Counted from the first letter of the stretch, positions 1 to 11,984 are shown. The stretch: DNA of 64,000 nt from Hetaerina americana (GCA_022747635.1 JAKTNV010000009.1:27289622-27353621), one strand, 5' to 3'. Numbers and translations: made by a program. Notes: a model not told the origin generated them from the sequence alone.

Positions 1-490
1 AAATTGTGAAACCGTTTGGAAAAACCTCATTGTTTGCTATATCTCCCGTGAGCCAACTTTCTGTTCCAACTACTATGTCTGCGTTTGTACTGACAAAAAT
101 ATGTTCAATATCCGATATTTTGTTTCTAATGCTACGGCAGTTTAATGTTATAATTTTAATATGGCTAATAACGTCTGGTTTTTCGGTTTTATGTACGCTA
201 ACAAAACTGTTTTGAGACGATTCGTGGTGAACAGAGACAAAAGAATTACATTCACTTGCATTGATATCTGTTATGTATGTAGAGGCACCAATTTTATTAA
301 ATTTACGTGAGTTATATGTTGTTTTAACACAAGTGTTTGTTTGTTCAATTTTTTTGGGGATATGAGAGGCATTACCTGGACTGAATTGACAAAAAGCGCT
401 GGATTCTACTTTATTTTTCCCAATATATGACCTACGCTCTTGCCTACCAGCTATGCTAAACCCTCGAAACGTGTTCGTGTAACCTACGCG
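1..490 (-). CDS. LINE ORF2, N-terminal endonuclease part (partial)
   Basis: The minus-strand frame is open from a stop at 491-493 to the left edge, about 163 codons, so the protein is truncated by the window. Near the edge it reads IITLNCRSIRNK, then TESWLTGD. These match the first two conserved blocks of the APE-type endonuclease of CR1/L2/Rex-like LINEs: the Asn of the LNCRS block and the catalytic Glu of the TESWL block. In that family the enzyme nicks target DNA to prime reverse transcription. The roughly 110 residues before the domain are low in complexity and contain a diverged internal repeat (NSFVSVH twice). There is no ATG anywhere in the visible frame, and it overlaps the end of ORF1 by about 35 nt in another frame. 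Expression would therefore need frameshifting or non-AUG reinitiation, unless this copy has an indel. The LINE clade is inferred from the endonuclease only. Confidence 0.75.
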
Positions 491-1157
491 CTACCAACTG
501 CGATGCCTCGGCAGTATAATGGACCCCGGAGCGATTAAGGGGTACCCGACACGATGAGAGGACGGGCCTCAGATCAACGAAGTCCGCTCCGATTCCCCGG
601 CAAAATCCCAGCAATCTCTGATTTAAACCCTCAATGCGGCTCCAAACGAGCCTTCCGCGGTCTACACGCGGCACAATACTACATATACTTAATTTAATTG
701 GGACCTTCAACTCTGCCTCGACTCGTTTCACCTCCGAGTGCATCTCCTTAAAGGAGCGCAGGATCTCTTCAGATCCACGTTCCGAGGCGTCGTTTGTCCC
801 GACATGAGCCACAATGCGTAGCTTGAAGCAGCCCGTATTACTGACGGCCGCCTTCACCGCCAGCGTCGCCTGGGGTACCCCGCCGCCTGGTATACACCAG
901 GACGACAAGAATCCAACACCTCCCTCCTGTTGGACTCTGCGGCGCAGCGGATTCATTATACGCCGGACATTTGAACTACCTAATATAACGGTTCCCTCCC
1001 TCCCCGACCGCTGATGCCTTACCCTAGGCAGTGCCCTCGGAGTAGGGATAGGGGCTGCAGGTACGGTGGTGCTGTCATCCGACAGCACCAGGTACCTGTT
1101 GGAGACATGGTATCTGCCTCCGCAGAGTCGAATCCTCGCCGCAGCGTTACCTGCCAC
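456..1157 (-). CDS. LINE ORF1 with SGNH-hydrolase-like domain
   Basis: A 233-codon minus-strand frame carries the blocks of an SGNH/GDSL-type esterase fold: VILGSSNVRR (residues 57-66, nucleophile block), IPGGGVP (89-95), HVGTND (118-123) and RSGVHYT (209-215). In the last block the usual Asp two residues before Val-His is Ser, so the catalytic triad looks incomplete. ORF1 proteins with this domain are known from CR1-type LINEs, where they bind RNA or act as esterases. The neighbouring endonuclease ORF2 immediately downstream supports a LINE origin. The frame begins at GTG just after an in-frame TAG, with no upstream ATG, so the true start is missing, mutated or in the adjacent frame (an ATG two bases upstream opens an overlapping 45-residue frame). 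It is probably a decayed copy rather than a host gene. Confidence 0.7.
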   Translation of the reverse strand: MAGNAAARIRLCGGRYHVSNRYLVLSDDSTTVPAAPIPTPRALPRVRHQRSGREGTVILGSSNVRRIMNPLRRRVQQEGGVGFLSSWCIPGGGVPQATLAVKAAVSNTGCFKLRIVAHVGTNDASERGSEEILRSFKEMHSEVKRVEAELKVPIKLSICSIVPRVDRGRLVWSRIEGLNQRLLGFCRGIGADFVDLRPVLSSCRVPLNRSGVHYTAEASQLVARRLHEHVSRV

Positions 1158-1400
1158 ATTACTTTCCTAAACTTGCCTAAATTACTACTACCACACACTA
1201 CGGTTAACAAACCACACACAAAACGAAAACTATATAAACGAAGCAACGTATACGTTGACACTACACTGCACTTCACTAAAACCAAAAGCACCAAGAATCA
1301 AGCTGGCAGGCAGGTAGTCTCTGGTGGGTCAAACCGGTTACCAGGAGCGCTCAGTAGGCAGGTCCGCTCAGGTTGAGGGCCAGAGAGAGAAAGTCTACAC

Positions 1401-2302
1401 TATTAAAGATTTCGTAAGAGTGAGGATAAGTGTTATTACTTTGTCACCTATAGAATTTTATGATTTTCATAGCTTGACTCATCTGAAAGTTAACAAATAT
1501 GAATATTTAACACATATGAATAACAAATATGAATAATCAATTAAGATTTAATTTCTAGCCCAATCCCCTTTCTAATTCTGACATGGATTATTCAATTATA
1601 TAGCTCACCTAGGGGAGATGTAGATTCAAGCTTATTTCGGGTGACTTACTTACTTGTGCTTACAGGTGAATCACGCGTCTGCGTATGTTTCGTGCGTTTA
1701 AATAAACAATCCACTTTTTTTGGTGATCTATCTGTCAAATTAATTATGTCTATCAAAAACATGTTTTTCATGAAGATCTGGGTATTTTAACGGTCAACCC
1801 AATCAGATTGGTCTATACAATCTTCAAAACTAAAGCTCGAGTGCTTGAATTGCACCTCGGCCATGGACTCTTCTTAAAGATATTGGTTGATATTTTATGT
1901 ATTTACGGTTTTAAATAACCTAATTCCTTGGAGGGGATCGAAACTCCAATTATAATTATTTCAACTGCATGCATGTGACGTAATCTACACGAATTAGAAT
2001 GCTCTTGAAGGTTTACAGAGATCTCCGATCTTGAATTTCATAGAAGATTTTTATCTTACGTTTAAGGCGAAAGTAATCTGTGACATTAATTTTTGGAATA
2101 TAAGCATTTTCCTCTACAGTTTCTCGGTTACCGTTTACCATTTATTTGTCCGTTCTCCCTGATTTCTTTATCAGCTTTATGGAATGTGTCAAAATATTGA
2201 CCCTAGAGGCGATGAAATTTTGCATCGCAAGGAAAATTTGTTAGCTCAGTATAGGTCTAAATAATGCTAGAATTTTTGAGGCACTTCACCTTTATGTGAT
2301 AA

Positions 2303-2304
<2 letters not shown>
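1401..2304. other. AT-rich non-coding DNA
   Basis: Only short random open frames are present, with no recognisable motif. Confidence 0.5.

Positions 2305-2366
<62 letters not shown>
2305..2366. repeat. (TA)n microsatellite
   Basis: About 31 uninterrupted AT dinucleotide units. Confidence 0.97.
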
Positions 2367-2368
<2 letters not shown>

Positions 2369-3480
2369 TATTGTGCTAGTACTATATCTATATGGTATGT
2401 CTATATGTATAACTACCTAGCTGAAAGATTATTTAACTGAGAGAAGAGGAGAAATTATTTCCATTGTATTTTCTCATTTTTCTGTGGAAATAATGTTATA
2501 TTTCCGTACACGTTTTATTGATCTATATATTTAATATAATGCCATTGAAGCACAGAATATAATGTTTATTTAAGAAAGCATATATAATTTTTCTTCTATT
2601 TTGAATATTACAAGTTACTTAAAACGTTATATGCAGGAGTATTCTTCTTAATTGTCATTTCAAATTTAGAACAACGCAATTGACAGTTCACTTTCATGAG
2701 TCATCATCCCTCACGAGTCATAGTTATTCATCTGTAGAATTTTTTAGGTTACGGTAAATTTATAATTATTGAAATTATAGCGCGTAGAATAAAAGATAGT
2801 GGTGATGATTTAATGAGTTTGACGTAAATGCCTAATTTAACCTAATTTGATGGTTAATTTAAAAAAAATGTTAAACGGTCATAAGTGCCATACGTAGATT
2901 TGTTCAGTATTTGAAAATGGATGAATTAAATATCAAAGGAAGTTCCTCAACTGCGTATTTTTATGTGCGAGTTAATTTAAAAACATTGGACTATACTCAA
3001 GCGCACATAAAGAAGTCCTAATTTACTGAGGGCATTATCAGGTTTTAATTCGTGGGAGGTTTTAAATGAGTACATAGAGTATTAAATAAAATCTAGCAAT
3101 GTTCACTAAACTAATGCAGCTTAAGCCTGTGAAATATTTCAAAACGACTGCATTTAATTTTTACAAAATAAGAATTTTCAAAAACGAAGGAGTTGTCGTT
3201 CATAATATTATAATTATTGAAATACCCCAGTTTCTCAGCTATTTAACAAAATAATATTTTGAAAACCAGAGACAAGAAGGCTTGAGCATATTATTAAAAC
3301 CTTTACCCAACTATTATGTTTCGTATAGCTGTCCGACCTTCTTTTACGATGGAAAATTTTCTACACATTAAATAACAAGAAAACTATTGTCTTTCCAAGA
3401 AAAAAGTGAAATGTTTAAGGTTAATTTCGACGTGGTTAATATATAAATGTTAACCAATAATATTACATATACACAGAAAT
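2367..3480. other. AT-rich non-coding DNA
   Basis: No coding signal, repeat or RNA gene is recognised here. Confidence 0.5.
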
Positions 3481-3499
3481 TTTTTAATTGATAGCGATC

Positions 3500-3600
3500 A
3501 ATCCCATTTAGAATAAAGTCAAATATAAAAAATACCACGTCCCAGGAGGGATTAAACCACACTCCATTAGCTTCGTGGTGTGAGCAATATTGATTCTTCC
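3500..3600 (-). repeat. Possible tRNA-like SINE fragment
   Basis: On the minus strand a B-box-like GGTTTAATCCC is followed by CTCCTGGGACGTGG. This resembles the region around the B box in the better SINE at 9.4 kb. No clear A box remains. It may be an old SINE remnant or chance. Confidence 0.3.
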
Positions 3601-3699
3601 ATCATGTGGGTTAGTTACAGGAAATACTCAATTTTTTTAACGATTAGTCCTACTGGTTGGTTCAATTACAAATATCTTAACGCTCATTAAGGTTTGAAA

Positions 3700-3962
3700 T
3701 CACGCAGCTATCAATCTGCCGGTTGGTTTGGTAGGTGGGGTAGGCCTCACCTAGTACGTACTATGCCCAACGGCGTATGAAATTCACACATCACAATAGG
3801 GGGACTATTTCATTTCCTGTGCCGTCTATGGTTTCGTAGGAAGATATCGTATCCGAAAAAGGACACTGCTCGGGCGAAGCTGAGTTTGACCAGAGGGGTT
3901 ACCGGGAATATAACACATACTCCGGTCAGTAGTCCCACGCTCTACCCAATGGACCACCACGT
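3700..3962 (-). repeat. tRNA-derived SINE, family 1, copy B
   Basis: Read on the minus strand, this begins with GTGGTCCATTGGGTAGAGCG (A-box-like). It then shares the body of the copy at 33974-34240: a CAGCTTC..CCGA block, a CCTA(T/C)GAAA block, GGCACA(A)GGAAA, a TGAATTTCAT-like block and a closing segment ending in AT(A)GATAGCTG or GTAGATAACTG. The B box is diverged here but intact in the other copy. Two diverged copies in opposite orientations, about 265 bp each, show a dispersed family. Length and the tRNA-like head indicate a SINE transcribed by RNA polymerase III. Confidence 0.7.
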
Positions 3963-4289
3963 CCAACATTACAGTTATGCTAGGCATCAAATAATGTGGA
4001 TCCATTCCAATTGCGCTCTAGGTACCCTGCCTTCAATGCACGTGAATGTCTTACTTGTAAGCATTCCCGAAAGCATTTTCACCCGACGTCTTTTATTCAT
4101 TAATGTCGAAACCGTCATCGTTTGCCCTCGAGCACTTCACCCGGTGGAGGTCGAAATCCAGAAAATGACCTTAGGTCAGGAGTCTGATATGGCTTATTGA
4201 ATCCGTATTCAGTGGACTGGAATTTTCCAGTGGCCATGGTGTTTATTTCTCCTGGCGAAGAAGCATATTCGAGGGATTCCTTTCGGCTG

Positions 4290-4700
4290 AAATGAAATTC
4301 ATTGACGACTTCCTCTCTCGCGGGTTGAAGGAAAATGAAGACGAGACGGACTGCAAGGAGGGCATCTTGGGTAGAAAATGGCGTAGGGGAAGTCGAGAGG
4401 AGGAGGTTTTTGGGAGGGGGTTGGGGGAGAGGCTCCACAGGGGCGTGATGCTTAAGACGGAAGGAGTCACCAGGGTGTGCATGAGTAGTGGCACCCAGGA
4501 CACCGAGGAAGTGGCGTATCTTAGTCGGCTGGCGTGGGCGGGTGGGCGTGGTGGGAAGGGGATGGGTAGCGGGGAGGGAAGAAGATGGGCGTAGGCCGGG
4601 CCATGGGCTGAAGGGGGAGGATGGGACGGGGGGGCGGGGGAAGGGAGACGAAGGAGGTTGGGAGGTTGCCTCCTAAGGTGGGGAAGCGAAAAAGGAAGCG
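4290..4700. other. GC-rich, G-skewed island
   Basis: A purine-rich, G-rich stretch on the + strand with many GGG/GGGG runs between AT-rich flanks. Short ORFs on both strands are by-products of the composition and look non-coding. It could be an unmethylated CpG-type regulatory island, a simple-sequence-derived patch or a G-quadruplex-forming region. Confidence 0.5.
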
Positions 4701-6830
4701 TTCCGCATCGAACAGTTCGACATCATGCTCCACAGAGGGCACTGCGGGTTACGGAGTTTTAAGAAAGGGCTCTGGGGTTTAGGACGGCTTTGTGTGTTCT
4801 CCACGGAAGAATGAACGTTGAGTTAGTTCCCAGTAGTTCTAGTTAGTTTACCTTCAACTTCCGAGTAAAGCGGAGGGAAAGGGCGAGGGCGGTTGGGGAT
4901 GGCGTGGGTGCGGTGGCACTGGAGTTTTTATCAGAGCATGACTTTCTTCATCAAATCGTATGGTTGACTGCGAAATGAATTGCGAGTGTTGCTTCGACTC
5001 CCCGATTGCAAGTAATTGAAGATCTTTATTTCGCATGTGTGGGAGCAAAATTTTGTTTAGGTTGGAGATTTCAATCTTCCCCGAAGTAGGTTTGTTTTTC
5101 ACGAATATTTCAATATCTTCGCAGGAAAAGATATGTGGAATTACCTTAAGCGATGAGTTCCCACTTGACTTTTAGCCATTATACCTTCGTTATGGTATCA
5201 TTAATCAAAATAATTATATTTCCCATTAATTTTTATGCACAGATTATTTATTATGTGATGATTTGTGTTTGTTGTGCGACTAATATAACGTATGCTCAAT
5301 TTTAGGTATTTTCCTAGGGTGTCGGGATTTCCGTATGTATTCAGAATATTTCAAAATGGTTATCTTCTTAGGGGAAATATCTCTATTAAAGTTTTCTCGA
5401 TACGATGATAGGTTTTTTTGATATATGTACTAAATAAACACGCTTTTGGTCCCCTTGATACAAAAATATTTATGCTATTGCATTGACCTCACTCAAATTT
5501 TGCCATGTCGAAGGCCTGGTTGAATGAGTCTTAGCTGATAATTTGTGGCTGCTGGCTGTGGCTGGCTGTGGCTGTGGATAAGCTGGCAATGAGTCTTAGC
5601 TGATAATTTGTGATAGAGTCACTGTTACCAGTACCATAATTAAAATACACATGTTACACAAATATCCGTCTCCTGTCAAAATACCTACGGAGAAAAGATT
5701 TACCTATTTTGTTTCGGAATAAATCAAGTTACATCTTATGTTTCTTACCAATGTTCATATAGCGTCTTCCTGGGCATTAATACTAAGAAATAAAACGTTT
5801 TCGCTAATTAAGAGATTAATCTAATAATACCGGCACCTAAGTCAAGTGATGCTGAATGTCTGATTTTTTTCGGACAAGAAAATAATTATGATGCCTAACC
5901 AATGAAACTGTTTCTCTGAAAAATAAGCACAGCTTATAGAAAAGGTAATTGCTTTGAATCCCACCATCTGGATGATGTTACGTTGTCTTGTTAAGACAAC
6001 GTCACAATTTTGATTGGCTTACGGTTTGTAATTTTCTCAGGAATCGGGCCATCCAAAATCTTAAACATAGATACCAGAAACTATCGGCACTCAGATTATG
6101 GTTCAGTCTATGCAGAGGTTTGAGTATTCTCTTATTTGAAGTTCCTATTATCGCGATTCTCTTTTCCTTTTATAAGTTATGGCGAGGAATACTTATCATA
6201 ATACACTTGGAGATTGAAGTTGAATAGAATAAGGATCGACGGTCTTCCATTAACACAACGGATTGAGAAAAACGATAAATATCTTATTTCATTACAAGAC
6301 AGTAATCGTGGTTTGAATTGATTTTTCAACTAATTTGAATTGAAAGGTGCAATTTTTCACCACCGCCCGGCGGACTGAACTGTGCAATTTTCTCTTCCCA
6401 ATTAGTTTTCCTTGATTATAAGCCCTGATCTTCTTCTTACCCGAACTTAAATTAGTCGATAGATCAATGCCGACACACATACGAAATATATTAACTCGTC
6501 TATCCAAGAAGTAGAGACTTTGAATTTGGTATATATTTTTTATTCTTAATTCAAAACCATTTTTGAAACATTTTTCATATTAAAAAGCTCTTAAATTTAA
6601 AATTCTAATCGTCTCTTTAATAAAAATAAGATCTTTTTATCAAAGATCGTTCGCGTATCATAAAAATCGAGATCCAAGCTTATTACGTGCTCACTAATTG
6701 CTTAAACGTAAAATGGATGAACGCCTTGTGTGATTTCGGACGACACCCCGGAAATCTAACCTTCTCGCTGTAACTTTTCGAGTTCCAGGGTAAAATAAAT
6801 GCAATGTACCATAAAAGGAACGTCGGGGGA
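4701..6830. other. Mainly AT-rich non-coding DNA with one local duplication
   Basis: A smaller G-rich patch lies at 4860-4920. A 25-bp sequence at 5523-5547 is repeated exactly at 5588-5612, and the spacer is made of GGCTGTGGCT-type units. No gene is recognised. Confidence 0.5.
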
Positions 6831-6839
6831 AGAAACCTA

Positions 6840-7640
6840 GGACGTCGGCATCGATGCCTCGATACCGTCGGATGGCCTAGCATAAGGCTGCGGGCGTCGA
6901 GGGGAGCGGAAGTGCACTGGTAGTACACGCAGGCACCCAGCCCGAGAAGATTGAAAGGGGGAAGGAGGAGAAGAAGGAAGGGAGGGCATGGAAGAGAGAG
7001 AGAGAGAGGAAGGAAATGACAAAGAATGGGGTGTGCGGGGGGGGGGTATGGTGGCGGTTTCGGGTGGGTCGGTCAGGTGAGCGGACACCAAATGGCCCAC
7101 CATCGCCGGGGCCGGTGGAAAGTGCGGAGGTGGGTAGTGGTCGCACTCGGACGCCCCCCGCCCCTCTTGAGCGAAAGGCGAGCACATCCTTCCCACACTG
7201 CACCTCGTCTCCTCTCTCGAGAGGGAAAAAGAGAGGCGTGGGGAAGGGGGGGGGGGGAGGAACGGGAGTGAGAGGGGGGAGGGTTTTGGGTGTTGGGAGG
7301 GCGCAGATGTTTCTGGCAGGTTATATCCCCGCCGCCACCCCAATTTCATCCGGTGCCCGCGACCCCCTTTTCTACCTTCTATCCCAGACCCTTCGTGTCC
7401 CTCCACCCCCTTCTCGCCGCTCCACGGACTAGCCCTTATTCCCTACCCTCCCCCCTTTCTCCCACCCGCTCGCCCGACTCCCAAACCCTTGTGTTCTTCC
7501 TCCCTTTCCCGTCAGAGTACGTTTATCCGCAGTCCTGTTCTTTCTCGCGTTCTCCCTCTTTACTCCCCCTTATTACTCCCCCATATCCATCGACCCCTTC
7601 ACACTTACCCTGCCCCGAGCAGGTTGAGTTCGTGTGCTAA
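6840..7640. other. GC-rich island with skew switch
   Basis: From 6900 to about 7310 the + strand is purine- and G-rich, with a (GA)n run at 6989-7012 and G runs up to about 10 bases. From about 7310 to 7640 it becomes C- and pyrimidine-rich. The long ORFs here (for example 6837-7406 on the minus strand) are Pro/Ser/Arg-rich products of composition without domains. A skew flip of this kind is seen at some bidirectional promoters and CpG islands; that function is inference. Confidence 0.5.
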
Positions 7641-9340
7641 CCCGTAGGTAAAAAGATTTTTAGGATTTATTTTTTCCGTAGCATAGGTCTGAAAATATTT
7701 TTGGTATTCAAAATAACATTAACCATTTGTTTTGCCTTATAGTATGTACATTGTTGTTACGAATGACTTAGATTTTTATAGATGTGTGCTATTTGAGTTA
7801 CGAGATTTGAATCTCGGTTTTGCAATAATTTCAAGTTTGGATTCGAATCGGATGAATTCTATCAATGGTCATGCCAATTAAAGTTTGAAAGTTCCTGTCA
7901 GCAAATATGAAATACTATGTTCTTATATATTGTTTATATTATCTATCGTATGATAGATAATAGATAATGTGCGTATTGCTCTTGAAAATCAATTCAATGG
8001 AGTAATACATGCCCTGCGGTAATGTTGAGGATATTCATTTTTGCAATTCCATGAGTGTGGTTTTAGCATAGTAATATGGAGTTGCCATAGAACTTAAACC
8101 AATGTCAGTTTTCTGGGCGACTTAATATGGTTTTTTCTATCAGTTACTAGTTGACATATACATATTATTTTCTGTTATGGTGAACTGTATATTTTTCGTA
8201 GATTTTTTCAGTTCTTTTTCTTTCGGCATAAAGAAGCGGATGAGGCAGAAAAAAGATCGCTGTTCATAAGGATATATTCACTTAGTTGCCACACTATTCC
8301 AGGAAAAAAATCTGCAGGTTATTAATGACTGGTCCGTAAGCCCTTATGTCATGAAACAGGGTGAGAATTCAGGGCATTAAAGAAAATCTCTTCGTCTCCC
8401 CTTGATGCCCATATTAACCAATTAAATATTTCATTTTCTGAGCGATTAAAATTTATTTCAAAATGATTGAAATGGTTCACGTTTTATGTTTATTTTTTAT
8501 CTTAAATGTTTTCGATTATTGTTTTTTGTTTCATTTTTCTATTTACCTCATACTGTTCGGCGTGCTTTTCGAACTCAGAGAATTTTTGACGAAATTAATT
8601 GACAACCTTGATGATATCCTTAAATTTTTTTCCTGTAGCATTCGCCTGCTTATTTCCCTGCCTTCAGAATTACCGTTCCCATCCGCCCATTAAAACCTAG
8701 TGAGAGATGATTCAGAACGAAAGGCTCTAAAGAGTATGTTGGCCGGTGAGAAAATTTAATAGCGAGATAAAATTAAAAATGAGGAAAACGTGAACTGTGG
8801 TTATATATTGTAAAATCATTTCAAATCAATAATGGAAGTAGTTGAAAAAATATTTTGCAATACTTTTTCGAATTGCAGTTCGTTGCCATTCAATATTTTA
8901 TTGATCTAATGGAATTGACTCTAGTCCTGAAATAATCCACTATAAATTTTAAAAACTAATCAATCCAAACTGAAATTCACTTCCTTCAGTAATTTCCCGA
9001 AAATGGGAAGTATGTAAACTATGAGGCCCCAATTATAGGAAGTACACTTCAAAAGAGCACTCACAAGTTTCAAAGAGTTGTTCGATTATCATTTTTCGCA
9101 TTTTTATTCGACATCACATTGAACATTAAATGTTCATTATTTTCGCTGGTTTAAAATATGGAAATATTAAACTGAATTTTCATTAATAATTACCCCAAGA
9201 TATGTAACGTAATAAATCACTCCTTAAAGTTCCAATTTAAGCTTAAAATAACCGCGTGACCTATTTTATTTTGATACTAAGTTAATTGATTGATTGTCGT
9301 AATTTAATTATAATTTGATCTCATGCAATTGCTCTATTTA
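7641..9340. other. AT-rich non-coding DNA
   Basis: No gene or repeat family is recognised here. Confidence 0.5.
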
Positions 9341-9344
9341 TTAT

Positions 9345-9538
9345 TTATTAAGCATCCGAAACAGCGCTTTTTGGTCTTTACACAGGACTTTTTTTACAAT
9401 AACAAACATGCATGGCGATAGACACAGTTATAAATATTCGAACCAGGTAGAGGAACACCACCTAGGTGGGATTCAAACCCACGACCTCTGGGTTATCAGG
9501 CAAGAACTTTGCCCCGCTGCCACCGTGGCGCGGAATAT
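9345..9538 (-). repeat. tRNA-derived SINE, family 2 (Ile-GAT-like head)
   Basis: Read on the minus strand, the head starts near 9538 with CGCGCCACGGTGGCAGCGGG (A-box-like TGGCAGCGGGG), followed by an anticodon-arm-like CTGATAA loop and a B box GGTTTGAATCC. The anticodon position reads GAT, as in tRNA-Ile, but the arms are mismatched and a non-tRNA tail follows. This is therefore a SINE head, not a functional tRNA gene. The tail runs into an A/T-rich segment at about 9345. Confidence 0.65.
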
Positions 9539-9599
9539 TTTGTTGATCAACAAACTAATGTTATCTCTCTATAGAAAAATGTTCTCATATTGTCCATAA

Positions 9600-11500
9600 C
9601 TCACTCAACCTAACATATTTAAGGAATATTCCAGGATACGTGCTTACTTTGGAATATTACTGTAGTTTTACGCTCATCCCAGAACAAGTATTCTACTAAT
9701 TAAACTTTCTTAAATTATACCCAAATGAAATGGATGGAGGGAGTAACAAATTAAGTGTGAATAATACTTCGGGGCGTCTGTGAAGAGCAAAGTAATTGGA
9801 CGTATACTGAGACCCGATAGTTTACTGGAGACCGGCGAATTGAGGTATTGAAGAGATCGTCATGGAACAATGTATTATCTACAAACCAATCCTCAGATTG
9901 AATACCCGCGAATTAATATCCGTTTGCAAATTACGGCCGGTTCTCTCCCAAGTCTCGTCTATTACCCATTACGTTCAAAAAGGAACGATTTGATTTCTAA
10001 TCTGCGTTTCTTCCCTTCCACCTTTGCCATTCCTTTGGGCTGCCTTCCTCTTCCCACACACTCCCACACCTCTTCAAAGCAATCCTCCACCTTTAAGTCC
10101 TTCTGAAGCCTCTCATATCGCATCCCTCATACCCTCCGTAAAAAGCATTGTGCTTCTCTAAATTAAAATCCGTGGACCTCTTTAATCATCTGGCCCTTTC
10201 ATTCCCCCTCTCTCTCTCTCTCTGTCCTCACTGCTTCGTCATCCTGTACATTTCATTCCGTCCACCAAACCCTCTTCATTCTCAATAAGGCATTGTTTAA
10301 GTTAATTTTTTCGTCATCGTGATTCAAGTGTTGTCCTTGTAGATTACAGCTGGCATTAGGTCCTCTACGCGAGCGGCGATAAGCGAGATCCGCATTCTGA
10401 TGGACGGCTGAAGGTTTTTCCTTTATTTCATTCTTTTTATTATTCTCCCTCTCGTGCTGGATATCGCTGATTTTCGTCCAATCTCTTTCGCAGTAGTTAG
10501 ATAATGGCACATCAAGTCCCAACTTTGATGGATGTCACCGACAATTTAGGGATATTTATTTTTTAGACTCAGCAGGTAGATTTTGACGGTCAGGGCCTTT
10601 AATCTACGGTTAACTTTGTAGTATATGTATGTAGCAGAAGGATCAATAATCTAGGGCCCTAGTGTTCTTTGCCTTGGGTATGTATTTTGAGTGGCATACA
10701 CGTATACTTTGCTTGAAAGACCCGACAGAAACACGAACGGCTTGGCCATCTAATAAGTTGCCACTGATGCTTTTCTTACAGGTTCACGGCGATGTTTAAG
10801 ATTATGATCAGGCAAGAGTTACATTTTGAGGAATGTCTTGGACGTCTGAGTTATCTTGCGGCATCGAGGGAATTATTTTGGGACGACTTAAGAATGGTAT
10901 ATTCGAGTACCGGGATAAAACATAAGAGATATTCACTGTCATAAATTGATTCAATTACTTGTTCTTCCTTCGCAATCGATAAAAAAACGATACAAAACAC
11001 ATTGATAAAGGTATCGCAATCATAACAAAATCGAACAAATTTTAAAGTTAATTTAAAGACAGAATTTAATAATTTGATTAAACAAAGGAATTATTGAATG
11101 ATTAATGAAGACTTGTGTAATAATTGGCACGAGAGTTTTTATGTATGGATTATCTAATATACATAATAATGAGTGTATAAAGTAATATTCCTGCATGTGT
11201 TACTGGTGCCCTTATGTATACACCCTTGAGATGGCTGGCGGTGTACGTAATGAGTAGATGTACACGAATTGTACATTTTGAGTTTTATGCCTCTTAAATG
11301 TCATTCATAAACTTTTCATGCCCAGACAACGGAACTGCGTAGGTTCATAATGGATGCATTCAACTAGAAAAATAGAATATTGCGTTATTTCAGAAATATC
11401 TGTGATTGTGTATAATCAGATTGATTCACAAAATCTTTCCCCGAACTAAGATCCATCAGATTTGATGCACTGAATGGTTGAGGCCTTAACTTTGTAGAAT
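9600..11500. other. AT-rich non-coding DNA
   Basis: A pyrimidine-rich patch lies at about 10010-10240, with a (CT)n run near 10207-10224. No gene is recognised. Confidence 0.45.
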
Positions 11501-11510
11501 TCCATTATTA

Positions 11511-11572
11511 ACTTAGGAGAAAAAAACACAATTAGAAAAGCAAAGATAAAATTGTGTTTTTTTCTCCTAAGT
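11511..11572. repeat. Perfect 23-bp inverted repeat (hairpin)
   Basis: The arms 11511-11533 and 11550-11572 are perfect reverse complements (beginning ACTTAGGAGAAAAAAACA) around a 16-base A-rich loop. The 12-mer TCCATCAGATTT occurs just upstream (11452-11463) and again immediately after the hairpin (11572-11583). Confidence 0.85.
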
Positions 11573-11984
11573 CCATCAGATTTATTTGCATTTTGACGTA
11601 TCAATGCGTGATAATACCTGAATGCTATTTCAGGCTCATTTCAGCCGAATTTGGATATGTAATACAATGTGGAACATGTTGTTTTCATATTCTAAATTAG
11701 ACCTTACAGAAAACTGCTTAGGTGTTTGTAAAAAAAATCTGCTCTGGGAAAAATTCATGGATGGTGTTTTTAATCAGGAGATCCTCAGCATGAAATGCAG
11801 TTGGAGGGAAAAGAACTGATTATCTGGGTCACGAGAGTGGACTTCACCGAGGTAACGTTCCCAAATAGCTTGAGGGGAACGACGAGCGAATTTCAAACGG
11901 AAGCAAGAGGATTGAAAAAGGTATCTAATGGAGGGAACGTGCTTTATTTCTATTTCAATGGGGAATAAGAAATGTCCGGGCTTG

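Larger units (their letters stand above)
1..1400 (-). mobile_element. CR1/Rex-like LINE, 5' part
   Basis: A GC-rich 5' untranslated segment (about 1160-1400), the SGNH ORF1 and the beginning of an endonuclease ORF2 lie in the usual LINE order on the minus strand. Composition falls sharply to AT-rich at about 1400, which I take as the approximate 5' end. The reverse transcriptase and 3' end lie outside the window, so target-site duplications cannot be checked. Confidence 0.7.

Noticed and set aside
6837..7406. 189-codon minus-strand ORF
   Set aside because: Pro/Ser-rich translation of a purine/pyrimidine-skewed GC island; open in several frames and without domains, so composition explains it.
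9345..9538. Functional tRNA-Ile gene
   Set aside because: Boxes A and B are present, but the anticodon and acceptor arms do not pair and a SINE tail is attached.
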